A stretch of 7,431 bases of DNA from Actinomycetota bacterium (GTDB taxonomy: Bacteria > Actinomycetota > Actinomycetes > Nanopelagicales > Nanopelagicaceae), in assembly GCA_947496345.1 (NCBI GenBank), contig CANMCL010000043.1, forward strand, positions 1 to 7,431, written 5' to 3'. Position 1 is the stretch's first letter. Each line of letters begins with the position of its first letter. The notes beneath the pieces were generated by a model. The model was not told the origin of the DNA and made no database searches. It saw only the letters and a program-made list of their open reading frames with translations. This document shows positions 1 through 6,062 of the stretch, piece by piece. The position numbers and the translations under genes were made by a program.

Positions 1-293
1 AGCGCGCCAAGCATCCGGTCTGGATCTGGGCTTGGGGCGATGCCATCATTGTTGGACAACCTGGTGAGGCTTACTCATTCTTCCAAACCGAGCTGCGACG
101 CAGACATCCTGATCGCGTTATCTTTGTCCTCAACTGCACTAACGGACCGGGATATGTTTACATCCCAACACCAGATGCTTACTCGCGTTTTCGTTATCAA
201 TCTTGGCAAACCCTTCTTGAAGTTGGCGCGCTTGAATTGATCACCAATGAAGTTTCAACGGCAATTGCGCGAATACCAAAATCAAAAAAGTAG
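1..293 (+). CDS. Neutral/alkaline ceramidase-like hydrolase, C-terminal end (5' truncated by window)
   Basis: The reading frame is open from base 3 and ends at TAG (291-293), giving the last 96 residues of a longer protein. They match the C-terminal part of the neutral/alkaline (non-lysosomal) ceramidase superfamily. A WGD...IVGQPGE segment has its Glu at local residue 22, the position expected to bind zinc in this family. A following NGPGYVYIP loop (residues 47-55) resembles the family's C-terminal Tyr-containing loop. The segment aligns throughout with residues about 397-472 of the complete protein at 4605-6062, for example IVGQPGE with FVGISCE and NGPGY with SAIGY, so the two are diverged paralogues. 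This copy keeps the more typical PGE and NGxGY wording and may be closer to a classical family member. The catalytic N-terminal domain lies outside the window. Substrate is unknown; family members hydrolyse amide bonds in ceramides, but many bacterial relatives are uncharacterised. It is convergent with the transporter at 330-1163, with a 36-bp gap and no visible hairpin terminator. Confidence 0.8.
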   Translation, partial: RAKHPVWIWAWGDAIIVGQPGEAYSFFQTELRRRHPDRVIFVLNCTNGPGYVYIPTPDAYSRFRYQSWQTLLEVGALELITNEVSTAIARIPKSKK

Positions 294-329
294 ATGAATA
301 AGGCAATCTAATCTCTGTAACAAAGCGAT

Positions 330-1163
330 TTAACTTACAAATCTGAGGGAAACGATACCCACGATTGCAATCACTGCCGCAATTATCGTTGACCGATCTG
401 GAATGCTCTTGTAGGAGAGTGATTCGAAGAGCAGAACCCACAACGACACGGTTGCAAGTATCGAAACCATCAAGATAATTTCCCCACCTTGAAGAGCATA
501 AACCGAGGCAATTGATCCCACTGAAATTAGCGATGCTCTCTGAATTAACTTGAAAAAATCGTTCTTCGTTAAGCCTCGCGGTGGAAAAATGGCGAGACAA
601 ATAAGCCCAGCAAGTACTTGTCTTACTATGAAAGTCTCAGAAACGCTTATGCCTTCAGTTCCAAGAACCGCGACATTTATAGATACAAAGCCCGATGTGA
701 TGGCCGCCGAGAGAGTAAAAAAGATTGTCTTTCCGAGGCGCAAGCCCGGAATACTTGATCGGATTGGGTAGAGGCTTGCAGCGATGAGAGCAATAACTGC
801 GACAACTTGCAGAGCCGAGACGCTTGTTCCCAACCAAATTGGTGCAAGCACCAATGCAACAGCTGGTGAAAGAGTGCTTGAGATTGAAGATATTGATGCA
901 GAACTTCGTTTAATAATCACAAAGATGAAATAACCCGAGATAACACTTGCGAGTGCTGCGCTTAAATGCAGTGAGAGGATCTTTGGTTCAAAGACGACCC
1001 AATCGCCTCCTTGAACAAATGCAAGTGGCAGGGTGAAGAGGCAGTTAAGGAGAAAGAGTGGACCTAGCGTTGTCAGGAATGGAATCTGTGTAGTAATCCC
1101 CTTTGTAAGAAATGTTCCGAGGCCCATTGTGAATGCAGCAAACACGGCAACTAATTCAAACAC
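330..1163 (-). CDS. EamA/DMT superfamily membrane transporter
   Basis: This 277-residue, very hydrophobic protein has about nine to ten likely membrane segments, roughly at residues 2-20, 28-50, 66-84, 97-112, 117-133, 146-167, 180-194, 211-226, 228-247 and 258-275. It shows the two-fold internal repeat of the drug/metabolite transporter superfamily. The end of repeat 1 (SSAS...LSPAVALVLAPIWLG, from residue 87) and the end of repeat 2 (LATVSLWVLLFESL, then a last helix) are EamA-like. The second repeat keeps the typical Glu (E247), while the first has LGT instead of LGE at 111-113. Length is near the usual 280-300 residues. It should be an inner-membrane carrier or exporter of small metabolites; the substrate cannot be inferred. 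The start is GTG (1161-1163), chosen because it precedes the first helix directly; no clear Shine-Dalgarno lies upstream, so a leaderless mRNA is possible. It is divergent from SDR-A, which may hint at a shared substrate. Confidence 0.85.
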   Translation of the reverse strand: MFELVAVFAAFTMGLGTFLTKGITTQIPFLTTLGPLFLLNCLFTLPLAFVQGGDWVVFEPKILSLHLSAALASVISGYFIFVIIKRSSASISSISSTLSPAVALVLAPIWLGTSVSALQVVAVIALIAASLYPIRSSIPGLRLGKTIFFTLSAAITSGFVSINVAVLGTEGISVSETFIVRQVLAGLICLAIFPPRGLTKNDFFKLIQRASLISVGSIASVYALQGGEIILMVSILATVSLWVLLFESLSYKSIPDRSTIIAAVIAIVGIVSLRFVS

Positions 1164-1241
1164 GTGGCAACGTTATCAGCGATAAAGATATTAATAAATG
1201 ACATTTAGTGGCAGAATTCAGATCTGAGCCAAGGAGTAATT
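1164..1241. promoter_or_regulatory. Divergent intergenic region with two short palindromes
   Basis: This 78-bp gap separates the GTG of the transporter from the ATG of SDR-A and must hold both promoters. Two perfect inverted repeats are visible. TTATC-AGC-GATAA lies at 1173-1185, close to the transporter start. The 10-bp palindrome TCAGATCTGA lies at 1218-1227, just ahead of the SDR-A ribosome binding site. Either could be an operator, but short palindromes arise often by chance. I could not find a convincing -35/-10 pair on either strand; AT-rich TATTAATA at 1189-1196 is the best -10-like stretch. Confidence 0.35.
1231..1236 (+). promoter_or_regulatory. Ribosome binding site for SDR-A
   Basis: AAGGAG sits 5 nt before the ATG at 1242. 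It is among the strongest Shine-Dalgarno matches in the window and fixes this start over any downstream ATG or GTG. Confidence 0.75.
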
Positions 1242-2036
1242 ATGAATTCGATAGATCAACTTTTAGGAATTAATGGTCGTCTAGCGATGATTGTTGGCGC
1301 AGCTGGTGGTTATGGGCGACAATGTGCACTGACTCTGGCTCAATATGGTGCAAATGTCGCTCTGATCGATCGGAATCAAGATGAACTAGAGAAGACTCAA
1401 GAAATGGTTATTGCTGGAAATCCTGAGGCAGTTACTGCAATTTTTAATACTGATATCTCAACTGTTGATAACTGTGATCAACTCATTAAAGATGTTTATC
1501 AAAAGTTTAATCGCATAGATATTTTGGTTCACACCGCAGCGGTATTGCAGAACGTCCTACCGGAGGATGTTGATGAAGAGCATTGGAATACAACGCTTAA
1601 CGTAAATCTGCGCAGCCAATTCTTTATCTCGCGAGGTGCGGCAAAGGTGATGCGCGACGGAAAATGGGGACGCATCACTAACTTCATCTCCACAGCTGGT
1701 CTTTCTGGTGGGCTTCCGGGCTCAATTGTTTACGGAATATCAAAATCTGGCGCAGTTGCTATGACTAAGAACTTGGCCAGGGCCAATGGGCGAGATGGGG
1801 TTTTAGTTAATGCTCTCTCCCCCGCCACTTTGGATACACCGCTCTTTCGCCGCGGAATGAAAGATGATGTGCTGGCCGATTTGAAGAAGGAGCACTTGCG
1901 GATCAATGCCTTCGGAAGATGGACGCAACCAGAAGAAGTTGCCGCAGCAGTTCTTTTCTTATCGAGTGAAATGTCTAGCACTGTTACGGGCCATGTACTC
2001 CGCGCTGATTCTGGTGCAGAACTAGCAGGTTTTTAA
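1242..2036 (+). CDS. Short-chain dehydrogenase/reductase (SDR-A)
   Basis: This 264-residue protein has the length and order of a classical SDR. The glycine-rich nucleotide loop is VGAAGGYG at 18-25, where the usual first Thr is Val and the usual Ile is Tyr. An Asp ends the second beta strand (D43 in LIDR), which normally selects NAD(H) over NADP(H). The NNAG motif is replaced by HTAA at 97-100. The catalytic set is Asn122, Ser150, Tyr164 and Lys168, with YxxxK intact. Ser and Tyr are 14 residues apart instead of the usual 13, a spacing shared with SDR-C at 3780-4550, with which it also shares the segment SGG-x-x-GS-[IV]-VY. The C-terminal substrate loop and the RADSGAEL ending are as expected for the fold, though the usual DGG reads DSG. 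It probably oxidises a secondary alcohol on a small polyol, sugar acid or hydroxy acid; the substrate is unknown. Its stop overlaps the convergent isomerase stop by 4 nt. Confidence 0.9.
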   Translation: MNSIDQLLGINGRLAMIVGAAGGYGRQCALTLAQYGANVALIDRNQDELEKTQEMVIAGNPEAVTAIFNTDISTVDNCDQLIKDVYQKFNRIDILVHTAAVLQNVLPEDVDEEHWNTTLNVNLRSQFFISRGAAKVMRDGKWGRITNFISTAGLSGGLPGSIVYGISKSGAVAMTKNLARANGRDGVLVNALSPATLDTPLFRRGMKDDVLADLKKEHLRINAFGRWTQPEEVAAAVLFLSSEMSSTVTGHVLRADSGAELAGF

Positions 2037-2899
2037 CGTGGTGCGAGATTTTGCCGCAAATGGCTAATCGCTTGCTCCGCAACGCCTATCTCATTTAGCC
2101 CTGCACCCAAGTTAGAAAGTTCAATCGCAATAGGACCATCAAAGCCCCGTGCGATAAGGCGATTAACTCTTTTGGCAATATCAATCTTTCCGGTGCCAAA
2201 GTTAACGGTTGGCCACCACCCAATTGGTTCACCTTGTACGTTATCTGGCATTTGATCGATCTCTTTTGCTTGAATCATAAAGATGCGCGAAGTATCGATG
2301 CTTTCCATTAATTGACTTATGTCATCGCCTACGCGGTAGGAGTTGCCGAGATCAAGACAGAGTCCAAGATACTGATCATCGATTCCATTAATCATTTCTA
2401 ACAGGACCGGGACGTTAAAGTCGGCGTGATTTTCAACTGATAGGCGCACACCTAATTGGCGAGCGCGCTTAACCAACACCTCTAAATGTTCGCCTAAGCG
2501 CTCCATTCGAATGCCAGGTGCTTCATCGAAATTGAAGTGATTACCAAAAACGATGCGCATTTGTTCCAACCCAAAGTCGGCAGATCGCTCTAGCCACTCA
2601 GTCGCGCTCTTAAATGCTTCTAACTTCTTACCGCCGTCGAAACCATTTGGGTGCCCCCAAGTAAAGGCAAGGTAATTCTCTTTCTCGCTGACCCAGCGCT
2701 TTAACTCGGAGTGGGTTTCCTTATCGCTTAAATCTAAATATGCGGTCTGAAGCGTGATCAGATCAAGATCGTGTTCACGTGCAAAGTCGATGAAATCTTT
2801 AGTTTTCCATTTTATTTCGGCAGGCACTTCCCATTTTGAGTTCTCACCAAAGAAGCGATGGAAAGAGAAACTATCGATACCAAATCTGACACCACTCAT
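2033..2899 (-). CDS. Sugar phosphate isomerase/epimerase-like TIM barrel (AP endonuclease 2 fold)
   Basis: This 288-residue cytosolic protein has the xylose isomerase-like TIM barrel architecture of sugar isomerases and epimerases (the fold that includes IolE, IolI and ketose 3-epimerases). It starts with the typical first strand (RFGIDSFSF, 5-13). Putative metal ligands are Glu156 (SVENHAD), Asp183 (LCLDLGN) and Glu260 (IAIELSN). The fourth ligand is usually His in a vHxKD-type motif, but here that strand reads FMIQAKE, placing Gln210 at the expected position. A GTGKID segment (236-240) and the final strand are family-like. The likely role is isomerisation, epimerisation or dehydration of a sugar or cyclitol derivative with a divalent metal, but the substrate is not deducible. 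Its ATG overlaps the stop of SDR-B in an ATGA arrangement, implying translational coupling; a GGCGGATGG stretch in the end of SDR-B could serve as ribosome binding site. The function may depend on the SDR-B product. Confidence 0.85.
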   Translation of the reverse strand: MSGVRFGIDSFSFHRFFGENSKWEVPAEIKWKTKDFIDFAREHDLDLITLQTAYLDLSDKETHSELKRWVSEKENYLAFTWGHPNGFDGGKKLEAFKSATEWLERSADFGLEQMRIVFGNHFNFDEAPGIRMERLGEHLEVLVKRARQLGVRLSVENHADFNVPVLLEMINGIDDQYLGLCLDLGNSYRVGDDISQLMESIDTSRIFMIQAKEIDQMPDNVQGEPIGWWPTVNFGTGKIDIAKRVNRLIARGFDGPIAIELSNLGAGLNEIGVAEQAISHLRQNLAPR

Positions 2900-3663
2900 C
2901 TAGATAACCATCCGCCATCGACCGGCAGGATTACGCCATGCATATAGTCAGATGCTTCGGATGCAAGAAATAGAGTTGGTCCGACCATATCTTCAGGCAC
3001 TCCCCAGCGCCCAGATGTAAGGCGGCTAAGAATCTGATCATTGCGAATTGGATCAGTCCAGATATGTTTATTGAGTTTGGTCTTGATATATCCCGGTGCA
3101 ATGGCATTTACATTGACCCCTGATTTCGCCCATTCATTAGAGAGCGCTTTTGTCATCTGGCCCACGCCACCTTTAGCTGCCGCGTAAGTCGATGCGTTTA
3201 ACCCGCCCTGGAAAGTGAGCATTGATGCAAAGGTAATTATCTTGCCGCTACCGCGTTCGATCATCTCGCCCGCAGCCGCTTTAGCTAACTGGAAGTAAGA
3301 AGAGAGGTTTATCTGGATCTGTTCCATCCAAACCTCATCACTTGTATCAACTGCCGGACCGGGCTTAACGCCACCGTGGGCAATAACCAATACATCAATT
3401 CCACCGAGAGCGGTTCTGGCCTTTTCTATAAAGGCTCCGCACTGTTTTGGGTCGGCGAAATCTGCAAGGAGGTAATGCAGTTTTGTAGTGGGCGAGTTAT
3501 TTGCAGTGAGGAATTCCTTGAGCGACTCAAATTGCGATGCCTCTCTTGCTGAAACAAGGACTTCTGATCCAGCATCAACGAATCCTTTTACAAGTGCGCT
3601 TCCGATGCCACCTGCACCGCCAGTGATGACTACACGGTTTCCCTTAATTTTGAAGGAACTCAT
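2896..3663 (-). CDS. KduD-like short-chain dehydrogenase (SDR-B)
   Basis: This 255-residue classical SDR has TGGAGGIG at 14-21 and a catalytic set of Asn119, Ser147, Tyr160 and Lys164 with normal 13-residue Ser-Tyr spacing. The C-terminal half resembles KduD, the 2-dehydro-3-deoxy-D-gluconate 5-dehydrogenase (2-deoxy-D-gluconate 3-dehydrogenase) family. Shared wording includes SMLTFQGG (147-154), NEWAK..VNVNAIAPGY (177-192), GRWGVPEDMVGP (218-229), FLASEASDY (232-240) and the final VDGGWLSR. No Asp follows the second beta strand; the sequence is VLVSAR with Arg40, which favours NADP(H), unlike the other two SDRs here. The NNAG motif is changed to IAHG at 94-97, so a strict KduD identity is not assured. 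It probably interconverts a hydroxyl and a keto group on a deoxy-sugar acid or similar compound. It is the first gene of a two-gene unit with the TIM-barrel protein and is divergent from SDR-C. The ATG start has only a weak purine stretch upstream, and a small hairpin abuts it. Confidence 0.88.
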   Translation of the reverse strand: MSSFKIKGNRVVITGGAGGIGSALVKGFVDAGSEVLVSAREASQFESLKEFLTANNSPTTKLHYLLADFADPKQCGAFIEKARTALGGIDVLVIAHGGVKPGPAVDTSDEVWMEQIQINLSSYFQLAKAAAGEMIERGSGKIITFASMLTFQGGLNASTYAAAKGGVGQMTKALSNEWAKSGVNVNAIAPGYIKTKLNKHIWTDPIRNDQILSRLTSGRWGVPEDMVGPTLFLASEASDYMHGVILPVDGGWLSR

Positions 3664-3677
3664 TTGCGCTCTCGCAA
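3664..3677 (-). promoter_or_regulatory. Short inverted repeat directly upstream of SDR-B start
   Basis: TTGCG-CTCT-CGCAA is a perfect 5-bp inverted repeat with a 4-nt centre, ending at the base before the SDR-B ATG. It could be a transcription factor half-site pair or an mRNA hairpin that occupies the ribosome binding region. A 5-bp stem is weak evidence on its own. Confidence 0.3.
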
Positions 3678-3678
3678 T

Positions 3679-3768
3679 CCTATTTTCTTAGTCAATTAGT
3701 CGTTGATTTTAATACGTTATCTTCCTATTCTTCTTTCATTAGGTCAAGGAAAATTCTTAGAGAATAGG
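3679..3768. promoter_or_regulatory. CCTATTCT-type repeats in the divergent SDR-B/SDR-C promoter region
   Basis: Three related boxes lie in the 116-bp gap. CCTATTTTCTTAG is at 3679-3691 on the plus strand. CCTATTCTTCTTT is at 3724-3736 on the plus strand. CCTATTCTCTAAG is on the minus strand (3768 to 3756). The outer two agree at 11 of 13 positions and face each other; the 8-bp core CCTATTCT of the second and third is identical and inverted. The third box also contains the perfect inverted repeat ATTCT-TAG-AGAAT (3753-3765). A regulator acting on both divergent units would fit, but the region is AT-rich and the middle box overlaps a possible -10 element. Confidence 0.4.
3703..3731 (+). promoter_or_regulatory. 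Candidate promoter for the SDR-C/ceramidase-like unit
   Basis: TTGATT (3703-3708) and TATTCT (3726-3731) are separated by exactly 17 bp, each matching the sigma70 consensus at four of six positions. Transcription would start near 3738 and leave a leader of about 42 nt. A ribosome binding site, AGGGA at 3766-3770, lies 9 nt before the ATG at 3780. The -10 hexamer sits inside the middle CCTATTCT box, so binding there would be expected to repress. Confidence 0.4.
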
Positions 3769-3779
3769 GAAATAATTAA

Positions 3780-4550
3780 ATGGCAAATTCTTGGGATAGT
3801 CGCAGCGGACTAGTTGGTAATTGCGTTGTTGTCACCGGAGCAGCCGGCGGTATCGGCGCACCGATTGCCCGCGGTTTTGCCGAGGCGGGCGCGAAGGTGC
3901 TTCTAGTAGATCGTCCCGGACCAGCACTCGATGAAGTTCACGCAACACTTACCGGGAATGACCATAAGACTTTCGCAGCAGATGTATCAAAGATTGCAGA
4001 ACATCACTTGATTTTTGAAGCCGCTGAAGCGATTGCGCCATTCGTGGCAATGGTGCACTGCGCTGCAGTCTTGCGTCGTCGGGCAACAGTTGATGAGGTC
4101 ACTGAAGAAGATTGGGATTTGCAGATAGATGTAAATTTAAAATCAACTTTCTTTCTCAATAGAACTGCGCGCGATGCATTTCGTTCCAAAGGCCGCAAGG
4201 GTTCGATCGTTAACTTCTCATCACAAGGTTGGTGGAGCGGTGGTTTCGGTGGCTCCGTTGTTTATGCTGCAAGCAAAGGTGGCGTAGTTTCAATGACTAA
4301 AGGTTTAGCACGTTCATTTGCTAAAGATGGAGTGCGCGTTAACTCTCTTTCACCTGGCCTCGTTGATACACCGATGATGTGGAGTGATACCAGCCAAGAA
4401 GCGATGGCTAAGTTTGTTGAGATGATCCCATTGGGTCGCTTGGCTGATCCAAGTGAAATGGTGGGCGGTGCAATATTTCTCGCCTCCGAAGCTTCAAGTT
4501 ATATGACCGGGACTGTGTTAAACATTTCCGGCGGACAGTTGATGTATTAA
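3780..4550 (+). CDS. Short-chain dehydrogenase/reductase (SDR-C)
   Basis: This 256-residue classical SDR has an intact TGAAGGIG loop (19-26) and an acidic residue after the second strand (D44 in LLVDR), so it probably uses NAD(H). Catalytic residues are Asn119, Ser148, Tyr162 and Lys166. The Ser-Tyr distance is 14 residues, through a Trp-containing loop reading SSQGWWSGGFGG (147-158). NNAG is replaced by HCAA at 93-96, as in SDR-A (HTAA). The overall similarity of the two, including SGG-x-x-GS-[IV]-VY and AVLxx after HxAA, suggests they are paralogues of one subfamily, distinct from SDR-B. The C terminus reads NISGGQLMY. It likely oxidises a secondary alcohol; the substrate is unknown. It is the first gene of a two-gene unit with the ceramidase-like protein 54 bp downstream, so the hydrolase product or substrate may be its substrate. 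The start is supported by AGGGA 9 nt upstream. Confidence 0.9.
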   Translation: MANSWDSRSGLVGNCVVVTGAAGGIGAPIARGFAEAGAKVLLVDRPGPALDEVHATLTGNDHKTFAADVSKIAEHHLIFEAAEAIAPFVAMVHCAAVLRRRATVDEVTEEDWDLQIDVNLKSTFFLNRTARDAFRSKGRKGSIVNFSSQGWWSGGFGGSVVYAASKGGVVSMTKGLARSFAKDGVRVNSLSPGLVDTPMMWSDTSQEAMAKFVEMIPLGRLADPSEMVGGAIFLASEASSYMTGTVLNISGGQLMY

Positions 4551-4604
4551 GAAAAATAGAAAGTAACCGAAGTAAATCGAACATCTTCAGATTGCGAGAC
4601 TGAA

Positions 4605-6062
4605 ATGACAACGGCCCCGATGGATAGCAAAGCCCTTGATGAGACCCCATCTACATTTGCAGATCCGAATCTCATAGATCAACCCAATGAAGCGCGCGCG
4701 GTAATCGGGGTTTCCAGGCGAGATATAACTCCTCCCTTTGGAATTTACGGACCAGTCTGGGGATTTTCAACTCACGATGGAAGTTCGCGCGGTACTCACA
4801 AGCCAATCTATGCAACTGCTCTTGCAATCACTGCGCCACCCGGTGGCAAACCAACAGTTATCGTCGCACTTGATCTTGGTACAAGCGGTGACCTGACCGG
4901 TATGGAAGATGAATGGATCAGAGAAAGCGTCGTTAAAGATTTAGGTATTCCAATTTCAAATCTAATGCTCGCCTCTTCCCACACTCACGGTGCTCCTTGG
5001 CCATACCGCAGTCGCGTTGGTTTTCCTGGTGGAGATTTGATTGAAGGTTATTTGGAGTTAATGAAAGGCGCAATTCTTGAAGCATCTCGCGAAGCGATTG
5101 AGACCGCCGAAGATTGCATAATTACCTTTAAGGATGGGCGATGTGATCTGGCGAAGAACCGCAACTTGGCAGACCCAGCAAATCCAACACGTTACTTAAC
5201 TGGCTATAACCCTAGTAACAAGTCGATTACCGATGACACGGTAATGGTTGGAAGAGTCACTCGAGTTAGTGATAACACAATCAAAGCAACCGTCGTTAAC
5301 TACGCCTGCCATCCAACCACTTTGGGTGGCGATAATCGCCTCGTTTCACCTGACTTTATCGGCGGTATGCGCGATGTTATGGAAGCCAATACCGATGGCG
5401 CGCTCTGTGTATTCTTGCAAGGTGCATCTGGAGATTTAGCACCGGCCTATCAATATGTTGCAGATACATCAGTTGCAGATCGTTACGGTCATCAACTTGG
5501 CCATGCTGCTTATTCCACATTGCTTGGTATGTATCCGGCTGGACACCGCCTGGAATATGTAAAGCCAATTGAATCTGGTGCACCTCTTGCCTATTGGGAA
5601 CCTCGTCCTTATAAAATCCCTAAAGAGAGTGCAATCGAATGTGAAACTGTGGGCCTTCCCTCAAAGGATTGGCCAGGGGTGGAAGAGTTGGATAAACAAC
5701 TCGCTGCCGAGGAAGACTTTAGAATTAGAGAACGCTTACTTCGCAAGAAGATCATCGCTAACTTTACTCAAGGAAAAGGTTCAATCCCGACCCAAGTATT
5801 TGCTTGGCGCTTTGGAAATCTAATCTTTGTTGGCATTTCTTGTGAAATAGATGTTGCTTGGCAACAAGAAGTGAGAGCAGCATTTCCAGGTTATGGCGTT
5901 GTAGCGATTACCGATGTGAACTATTCAGCAATTGGTTACATTGTTCGTGAAGAGTTGTGCGATCACAATCTTTATCAAGCCTGGCAGCCGCCATACGGAA
6001 AAGGTTCATTTACCTCAATTGTTGAGAACTGCGTGCGCTTGATGAAGAAATCGCTTAACTAA
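4605..6062 (+). CDS. Neutral/alkaline ceramidase-superfamily protein, complete
   Basis: This 485-residue protein matches the N-terminal catalytic domain of neutral/alkaline (non-lysosomal) ceramidases. It opens with VIGVSRRDITPPFGIYG (33-49), the usual first strand. Family motifs follow in order: VALDLGTSGD (87-96); SSHTHGAPWP (124-133), with zinc-ligand candidates His126/His128; NYACHPTTLGG (232-242), with His236; LQGASGDLAP (271-280); SCEIDVAWQ (412-420), with Glu414; and a Tyr-rich loop at 440-445. In characterised ceramidases the last glycine motif reads GDVSPN with the nucleophilic Ser; here it is GDLAP, so Ala279 sits where Ser is expected. True ceramidase activity is therefore doubtful, and another hydrolase or lyase-like reaction at the zinc site is possible. 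No signal peptide is seen; the first 30 residues are polar, suggesting a cytosolic protein, unlike secreted ceramidases. The protein lacks the C-terminal extension of larger ceramidases. Met1 was chosen, but Met6 is equally possible, since only a weak purine stretch precedes 4605. It is probably co-transcribed with SDR-C and overlaps the convergent CoA-transferase stop. Confidence 0.82.
   Translation: MTTAPMDSKALDETPSTFADPNLIDQPNEARAVIGVSRRDITPPFGIYGPVWGFSTHDGSSRGTHKPIYATALAITAPPGGKPTVIVALDLGTSGDLTGMEDEWIRESVVKDLGIPISNLMLASSHTHGAPWPYRSRVGFPGGDLIEGYLELMKGAILEASREAIETAEDCIITFKDGRCDLAKNRNLADPANPTRYLTGYNPSNKSITDDTVMVGRVTRVSDNTIKATVVNYACHPTTLGGDNRLVSPDFIGGMRDVMEANTDGALCVFLQGASGDLAPAYQYVADTSVADRYGHQLGHAAYSTLLGMYPAGHRLEYVKPIESGAPLAYWEPRPYKIPKESAIECETVGLPSKDWPGVEELDKQLAAEEDFRIRERLLRKKIIANFTQGKGSIPTQVFAWRFGNLIFVGISCEIDVAWQQEVRAAFPGYGVVAITDVNYSAIGYIVREELCDHNLYQAWQPPYGKGSFTSIVENCVRLMKKSLN

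Noticed and set aside
40..240. Open frame of 66 codons on the plus strand
   Set aside because: It is a shadow of the ceramidase-like C terminus, which is supported by homology in another frame of the same strand.
294..329. Intrinsic terminator between the first two genes
   Set aside because: No GC-rich stem followed by a T run is visible on either strand.
241..600. Open frame of 119 codons on the minus strand
   Set aside because: It overlaps the transporter in another frame and its composition does not resemble a real protein; the transporter frame explains the DNA.
2896..3663. Firm assignment as kduD
   Set aside because: The C-terminal half is strongly KduD-like, but the cofactor region and the NNAG motif differ, and no other Kdu or Kdg gene is in the window.
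4408..4650. Minus-strand open frame spanning the gap between SDR-C and the ceramidase-like gene
   Set aside because: Most of it is antisense to SDR-C; no ribosome binding site or recognisable domain. The 54-bp gap itself holds no separate gene.
4605..6062. Calling this protein a true secreted ceramidase
   Set aside because: No signal peptide, and Ala replaces the expected Ser in the GDxSPN motif; only superfamily membership is supported.
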